NCBI RefSeq assembly: GCF_000340215.1 | Contig: NW_006921533.1 | Coordinates: 869,519-933,518, forward strand | Reading direction: 5' to 3' | DNA length: 64,000 nt | DNA from: Pseudocercospora fijiensis CIRAD86 | Taxonomy: Eukaryota; Ascomycota; Dothideomycetes; Mycosphaerellales; Mycosphaerellaceae | Part shown: positions 57,641 through 64,000 of the stretch, piece after piece | Numbering within the stretch: the first letter of the stretch is position 1 | Layout of the letters: every line of letters begins with the position of its first letter | Position numbers and translations under genes: made by a program | Notes under the pieces: model-generated | The model's database searches: none | What the model was told of the DNA's origin: nothing | What the model saw: only the letters and a program-made list of their open reading frames with translations

Positions 57641-60170
57641 AGCCTTTATTACTAAAAGGAAATGTAGGCGTATGCCTAAAGCGTAAGGTATGCGCATACC
57701 TATACGCAGCCGTATACAGAATAGAGGTAGTAACTAGAATAATAGTAGTAGAGATAAGTAATATTTGTATTAATATATATAACGAGAAAATTTAGAGAGA
57801 GAGCGATATCGTAATAACGTAAAATGTAATAGCTATAGAGTATTATTAATAAGTATAGATCTAAAAAAATAAAAAGATCTTTTTAGCTATATATATAGGG
57901 TCTTCTACTATATAGGCAAACAAGTTAAACTATTTACTTTATATTACACTAGCGTAATAATCTTATACTAATATAAAATAATACTAAGCCTTTATTACTA
58001 AAACGGAAGAATAGACGCATATCTATAGCGTGAGATATGTGCATACCTATGTAGTATCTTATATAGATTAATACGTAAAAGGATAATAAAGTAGGATAAA
58101 ACTAAGCTTTAACTATAATAATTATATTAGAGATAATATCTCTAATAATATATATATAACGAGAAAATTTAGAGAGAGAGCGATATCGTAATAATATAAA
58201 ATATAATAGCTATAGAGTATTATTAATAAGTATAAATCTAAAAAAATAAAAAGATCTTTTTAGCTATATATATATAGGGTCTTCTACTATATAGGCAAAC
58301 AAGTTAAACTATTTACTTTATATTACACTAGCGTAATAATCTTATACTAATATAAAATAATACTAAGCCTTTATTACTAAAACGGGAGAGGGGGCGCATA
58401 TCTATAGCAGGAGATATGTGCATACCTATGTAGTGTCTCGCATAGAATAGGGAGTGCCTAATCGCTAGTGCATAGGTATACGTAAAGGGATAATAAAGTA
58501 GGACAAAACTAAGCTTTAACTATAATAATTATATTACTAAAACGGAGGAACGGATGCATAGCTACAGCGTTACCTTTGCGCATACCCGAAGGCATCTGTA
58601 TGCTAGGAGAGGGGCAGTAACTAGAATAATAGTAGTAGAGATTATATTTCTATTAATATATATAACGAGAAAATTTAGAGGGAGAGAGATATAGTAACAA
58701 CGCAAATTGTAATAGTATAGAGTATTATTAATAAGTATAAATCTAAAAAAATAAAAAGATCTTTTTAGCTATATATATATAGGGTCTTCTACTATATAGG
58801 CAAACAAGTTAAACTATTTACTTTATATTACACTAGCGTAATAATCTTATACTAATATAAAATAATACTAAGCCTTTATTACTAAAACGGGAGAGGGGGC
58901 GCATATCTATAGCAGGAGATATGTGTATACCTATATAGTGTCTCGCATAGAATAGGGAGTGCCTAATCGCTAGTGCATAGGTATACGTAAAGGGATAATA
59001 AAGTAGGACAAAACTAAGCTTTAACTATAATAATTATATTACTAAAACGGAGGAACGGATGCATAGCTACAGCGTTACCTTTGCGCATACCCGAAGGCAT
59101 CTGGTATGCTAGGAGAAGGGGCAGTAACTAGAATAATAGTAGTGGAGGTTATATTTCTATTAATATATATAACGAGAAAATTTAGAGGGAGAGAGATATA
59201 GTACCACGGCAAATTGTAATAGTATAGAGTATTATTAATAAGTATAAATCTAAAGAAAAATAAAAAGATCTTTTTAGCTATATATATATAGGGTCTTCTA
59301 CTATATAGGTAAACAAGTTAAACTATTTACTTTATATTAAACTAGCGTAATAATCTTATACTAATATAAAATAATACTAAGCCTTTATTACTAAAACGGG
59401 AGAAGGGGCGCATATCTATAGCAGGAGATATGTGCATACCTATATAGTGTCTCGCATAGAATAGGGAGTGCCTAATCGCTAGTGCATAGGTATGCGTAAA
59501 GGGATAATAAAGTAGGACAAAACTAGGCTTTAACTATAATAATTATATTACTAAAACGGAGGAACGGATGCATAGCTACAGCGTTACCTTTGCGCATACC
59601 CGAAGGCATCTGTATGCTAGGAGAGGGGCAGTAACTAGAATAATAGTAGTAGAGATTATATTTCTATTAATATATATAACGAGAAAATTTAGAGGGAGAG
59701 AGATGTATTAACAACGCAAATTGTAATAGTATAGAGTATTATTAATAAGTATAAATCTAAAGAAAAATAAAAAAATCTTTTTAGCTATATATATATATAG
59801 GGTCTTCTACTATATAGGTAAACAAGTTAAACTATTTACTTTATATTACACTAGCGTAATAATCTTATACTAATATAAAATAATACTAAGCCTTTATTAC
59901 TAAAACGGAGGAACGGATGCATAGCTACAATGTTGCCTTTGCGTATACCTAAAGACATTTGTATAATAGGAGAGGGGCAGTAACTAGAATAATAGTAGTA
60001 GAGATTATATTTCTATTAATATATATAACGAGAAAATTTAGAGAGAGAGAGAGATAGTAACAACGCAAATTATAATAGTATAGAGTATTATTAATATATA
60101 TAAATAGGAATTAATAAAAAATAGCATAGGGTATTCTACTATATAGGAACACAACTTAAACTATATACTT
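57641..60170. repeat. ~505-bp tandem repeat (satellite-like), six units, two shortened
   Basis: The anchor AGCCTTTATTACTAAAA recurs at 57641, 57987, 58366, 58871, 59380 and 59889, i.e. spacings 346, 379, 505, 509 and 509. The 505-509-bp units are nearly identical. Each contains two half-unit starts (TTATTACTAAAACGGGAG... and ATTACTAAAACGGAGG...), an AGCAGGAGATATGTGCATACC-type palindromic patch, a conserved GGGTCTTCTACTATATAGG block and a long A/T-rich end. The first two units lack an internal part and the last is incomplete. No frame is open. Confidence 0.9.
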
Positions 60171-61028
60171 TGTATATTAAAGAAATAGCAAAGATACGCA
60201 GATCTGGAGCATCATTTATGCGTGGATATGCGCGAGACATTGGCCAAATATATAGCGCTTCTTCTATTCGTTCGGTAAAGGGGCTAGCGCCCCGGCAATG
60301 GCCGTCCGCTAGTTAAGCAAAATTATAGGCGTAGATATGTCCATAGTTATGCCAATACATCTTAGCTGCCTGCTATCGCGTCGTTCGAGAGGGTATCGAG
60401 TAAACAGAGCTATAGCTGGACGTATAAGCATAGCGATGGCCGTATGTATAAAACTCCCGCTGCCCGCCGCTAGCTCGGTCGACGCTAGCTAAAGTACGTC
60501 TTAGCGATTAAAGAAGTTGCGGAAAATGGTATAACGTCAGCTATGCCTCTATGTACGAGCTGTGCTATAAGCAGTAGTATAAACTTTGCTATACGCATAG
60601 GTCGGCGTATAGGCCTGTACATAAATCACTGCATACTAAACGCTATAGGATGTAAATCTACATACTCTTACCGCCGCTAAGCCAAACATTAGCTAGCGTA
60701 AAGCCAAATCAACGCGCGAGCTATAGCTATGCCCGGTTGTATGCGTATAGCTATCCAATTCCCTAACGAATCCCTCTCCCCGGTACGAGCCCTGCGGTAC
60801 TCTTGTCTATACGCGTAGGTATAGCTATAGATTAGAGTACGTATGCCTTTATATTCTCGCAGGTATAGTCACCCTATTTACAGTCTATATATCCGTTAGT
60901 ATACTAACAGACTAAAACGGATAGATAGACATACTCGTCTTCGCACCGGCGGCCTTACAAGTATTGTAGGGTACGGCTATATTAGGGAAGCGCCTTTTAA
61001 AGTCGTTGTTTGTAAGCGTCCTATTGAC
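60171..61028. other. Degraded sequence left of the Asp/Lys-rich gene
   Basis: The region has scattered CA/TG and many TATAGCTATA-type patches. The minus strand may continue the gene at 61029-61620 to the left, but I cannot set its end. Nothing else is recognised. Confidence 0.35.
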
Positions 61029-61620
61029 CTACGCGTATTAGTATAAGCATAGATAGGGCCAGCCTTATGCTTACCCTGCTAGACTTCGAGGCAAGTACAA
61101 GCTCGAATTTGCTATATAGGTTAGCGGCGACAAGTCTCTATGACTATATCTAAGCATATACCCTTGCTCAGACCTAGAATCCATTTCCTCGTCCTCGTCC
61201 TCGTCCTCCGTAGACGACTTAATAACTACGGTCGGGGTCTTAGGACCTTTAGTAGAGGGCTTGTCGGTAGCTATATCGGTAGCCTTGCTTTTCGCCTCGT
61301 TCTTAGCCTTGTTTTTGGCCTCGTTCTTAGCCTTGCTTTTGGCCTCGTTCTTAGCCTCGCTCTTAGCCTCGTTCTTAGTCTGGTCGCTAGCCGCGTCGCT
61401 AGCCTCGTCGCTAGTCTCGTCGCTGCCCTCGTCGCTAGTCTCGTCGCTACCTATATCGGCCTTCTTCGAGGTCGCCTTAGAGGGACCCTTGCTAGATAGG
61501 TATTAGAATGCGTATATCTATAATCGTAGACTTACGTATACTCTCGCGCCTCGTCCTCGTACATCTCCTAGAGGCGGTCGTAGAATTCTAAGGCTCGTTA
61601 ATAGGAATCAATAGGCAAAT
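61029..61620 (-). pseudogene. Remnant of an intron-containing gene with SDE and K-N-E-A repeats
   Basis: On the minus strand an exon with the frame ...ALEFYDRL(TAG)EMYEDEAREYT is joined by a 44-nt intron (61535-61492, GTAAGT donor, CTAAT branch, CTATCTAG acceptor) to a long open stretch, 61491-61075. That stretch contains five S-D-(E/A/Q)-x units, then about eight K-(N/S)-(E/K)-A units, then a Glu/Asp run. A second intron (61074-61029, GTAAGC...TACTAAT...GTAG) follows. In-frame stops upstream are TAG/TAA of RIP type. The protein would be disordered, with acidic then mixed-charge helical repeats. No family is recognised and the 5' and 3' ends are unknown. Confidence 0.5.
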
Positions 61621-63478
61621 GTATAGGTATAGCTATACCTATACAGCGCTTCAACTTGTCTTCCGGGGTATAGCGACCGCCGGTATCCCGCTTGCTATCT
61701 TCCTTACGTCCCTCTTCGACGACGCCGCTATACTATAAAGGCATAAGTATAAGCAGATCTATTCGGGGACAATATATACCCCGTGCTGAATATGCGTCGC
61801 GAGTGTCCTTACATCGCGGCATATTATCTACGTAAGTATTAGTAGAACACATAGGTATACGCGAAGGCTAGGTTATATATGACATATGCCCTCCTCGTCG
61901 TATATATCCTCTAAACTCTTATCACTATAGAGATCAGTACTATATATAGATATACGCAATAGTATAACTATACCCGTTATCCTCCGTAGCGTCGATAAAT
62001 CGACTCTAGTTTTTAGCACTAGCCGGCATACGACAAACGACCTCACCTATAAAAAGGCGAACAGCGGGCACTTTCTTCTTTAGGCATGTCTGTATATATA
62101 AGTATGTAGATAGGTAAGGGCAGAAGAATGCTTACGACGATATCCAGAATTGGTAGAGGGACTAGCTCGCTACTAAGCAGACGCTTTTTGTACTTACGGT
62201 AGCTGCTCTGTTTGCGTATTAGTATATAGCGACGTATAGCTATAGGAATGTACTTACGCTACCGTTAACGAGCGAGCTCGGGAATACGCAGCCCTTAATG
62301 TCCTACGGCATAGTCGACTGCTATATATATAGCTTTATACGGATGTATATGTAAACACTAGAATTGATTCTAGTACTAAGCGGATCAGGAATGCGCATAG
62401 GTATATACAGAGGGCTCTAGGTCTAATACGTACGAGTAGTTTGTAGTAGAGAAAGAAGAAGAGGGTTCGAGCGCATAGAAAAGCGCAAAGATATTATATC
62501 CTTACTTAGCGTAATATATAATCCTAGCATAATAGAATCTTCGTATCCGGGATTGCCGGTCTCCCGATCCGATATGCGCAAACGTATAGCCATATGTCTG
62601 CGCATACACTTAGTATGTCTAATTCGACCCTAATAGAGTACTCTACTATAATCTCGTTATATATAATACTTAAACTAATATGCTAGGTATATCTTCGTAT
62701 GCTTGTAATTAGCCTTCGACTCGTTATCCTACTAATATATACTAGTAATAGCCTATTATAAAAATAGAATAAAACCTTATACTATTAGGAGTGCTAAAGA
62801 ACGTAGAGCTAGCATATTACTAGACGACTTTATAGGAATACTAGTAGTATCTTATAGATAGTAACTTAAAACCTATTAAATAAGCACTAGGAGTATAACT
62901 AGTATTCTAATACGAAGGGACCTAAGCTTTATCTACTAGCCTCTAGGCCCGAAGAAAAAGGGTTTCTGTGTAGGAGAATACGGGGTAACCTAAGGACTAT
63001 TCTAGTCTATATAGGCTACCTATAGGCTTAAGAGTTACAATTATAACCTTCTAAATATTTTATCTACCTAAGATCTAAGATAGATACCTAGTATATTAAT
63101 AGCTACTAGACTAAATATAATACTGTGTAGTAAATTAAATTGAGCTATACCTCGACTAATAGTATATTAATCTGAACTATTACCTAGTTCTAGCTACATA
63201 TTTTGCCTCTATAAACGCTTAGATTTATAATAATATTTAACGAGTATCGCAAAGTCTAACGCGAATATAACGTATATACTTAATCCGATAGGCGAGTAGT
63301 TACTATTTAGGTATTAACTATTGCTAGCTAGTTATAGCTCCTTATAGTATTAACTATATCTCGACAAATAGTAGGTTAACCTATATAATTAGTATACGGT
63401 TAGAGGCCTATATAGCAAATTAAATGTTACTAGTAAATTAGATTTCTAGTAGGTAGTACTAAGCGGAGGCTAATACTC

Positions 63479-63523
<45 letters not shown>

Positions 63524-64000
63524 TTAGCTATAATAGTATAAGGTTCTATAGGTATAACCTATCGTAGTATATATAGCTATACTTAGTAGTTAGAAGAGTC
63601 TACTTATAATTTATACTATAGTATATAGCGCACTATAATAGCACCTCTATTAGAATAATATAGGAATAGTATATTATACTAGGTTAATAAGGGTGTCTGT
63701 ATTCTAGTAACAAGTCCTAGCGCTATACTAGGGGGAAGAATCCCCTCTTAGAACCCTCTCTTCCGCCTATAGTAGGCCTTTATTAATACTGTTCGAATTC
63801 TTATAGTATAAAGTATAGGGAGTAAGGTAATTTAGAGTATATGTAGGTGCCTTATTGTGCTATCGCTATATAGGCAACTATTAGTATAGATACTCTATAG
63901 GACTAACCGAGAATTCTAACGTATACTAGTAAGACTAACGATAATACTACGATACTATAATAATGGGCAACAACTATAACTCGAAATACGTAAATCCGAA
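61621..64000. other. RIP-mutated, gene-poor right end
   Basis: Heavily TA-enriched sequence grades from fragments with palindromic TATAGCTATA patches (to about 62.6 kb) into almost CA/TG-free sequence. No coding region survives. It includes a (CTA)n microsatellite. The window ends inside it. Confidence 0.6.
63479..63523. repeat. (CTA)n microsatellite, about 15 copies
   Basis: This is a perfect CTA run in RIP-mutated sequence. CTA units have no CA or TG, so the run itself is immune to RIP, and it could descend from a (CTG)n or (CAG)n run. Confidence 0.95.

Overview
The window looks like nuclear chromosomal DNA of a filamentous ascomycete, most likely a dothideomycete of the Mycosphaerella/Pseudocercospora type. 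The genes have short introns of about 47-116 nt with GT..AG ends. The orthologues are typical of Pezizomycotina: Hog1 MAP kinase, a GanB/GNA-3-type G-alpha, a chitin synthase, a JEN1-type carboxylate transporter and Avl9. The repeats carry intense repeat-induced point mutation (RIP) of the CpA-to-TpA type: runs of more than 200 bases have no CA or TG at all while CG is kept. The genus is an inference; no species call is possible from the sequence alone.

The layout is strongly bipartite. Gene-rich, balanced-composition blocks lie at 1-17.2 kb, 33.7-42.07 kb and 45.05-53.35 kb. RIP-damaged, gene-poor blocks lie at 17.5-33.7 kb, 42.07-45.05 kb and 53.35-64 kb.

Block 1 holds a hypothetical nuclear-type protein, a chitin synthase (-), a group III G-alpha (-, 4 exons), hog1 (+, 9 exons, sharing a 2.7 kb upstream region with the G-alpha gene), mitochondrial ETF-alpha, AVL9 (3 exons) and a secreted protein with three PAN/Apple-like repeats. 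A 290-bp TA-flanked MITE closes the block.

Block 2 is a nest of two Ty3/gypsy chromodomain elements. Outer element A (19406-33206, 176-bp LTRs, TSD TATTT) is split by inner element B (24648-31645, 308-bp LTRs, TSD TATAC). Between pol and its 3' LTR, element B carries what looks like a four-exon gene on the opposite strand. Telomere-like TTAGGG runs lie inside element A.

Block 3 holds a JEN1-like monocarboxylate transporter, SEC62, a frameshifted cupin-like pseudogene, a peroxisomal 3-ketoacyl-CoA thiolase with a clear PTS2, and ACH1 (acetyl-CoA hydrolase/CoA-transferase). Thiolase, ACH1 and JEN1 all belong to acetyl-CoA/organic-acid metabolism. A 2.97 kb RIP-killed Tc1/mariner-type transposon (28-bp TIRs, TA target) follows.

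Block 4 holds a DUF1772 membrane protein, a Ser/Ala-rich GPI-type surface protein, a GEN1/Yen1-type XPG nuclease with SUMO-interaction-like motifs, and a seven-exon DHA1 MFS transporter.

The right 10.6 kb is RIP-affected. It contains degraded coding matter, probably a MULE-like element plus an Asp/Ser/Lys-Glu-Ala-rich gene on the minus strand. It also has a 24-bp minisatellite and a ~505-bp tandem repeat that escaped most RIP. Several ultra-short candidate introns (37-47 nt) with a shared TATAG-type core are visible here.
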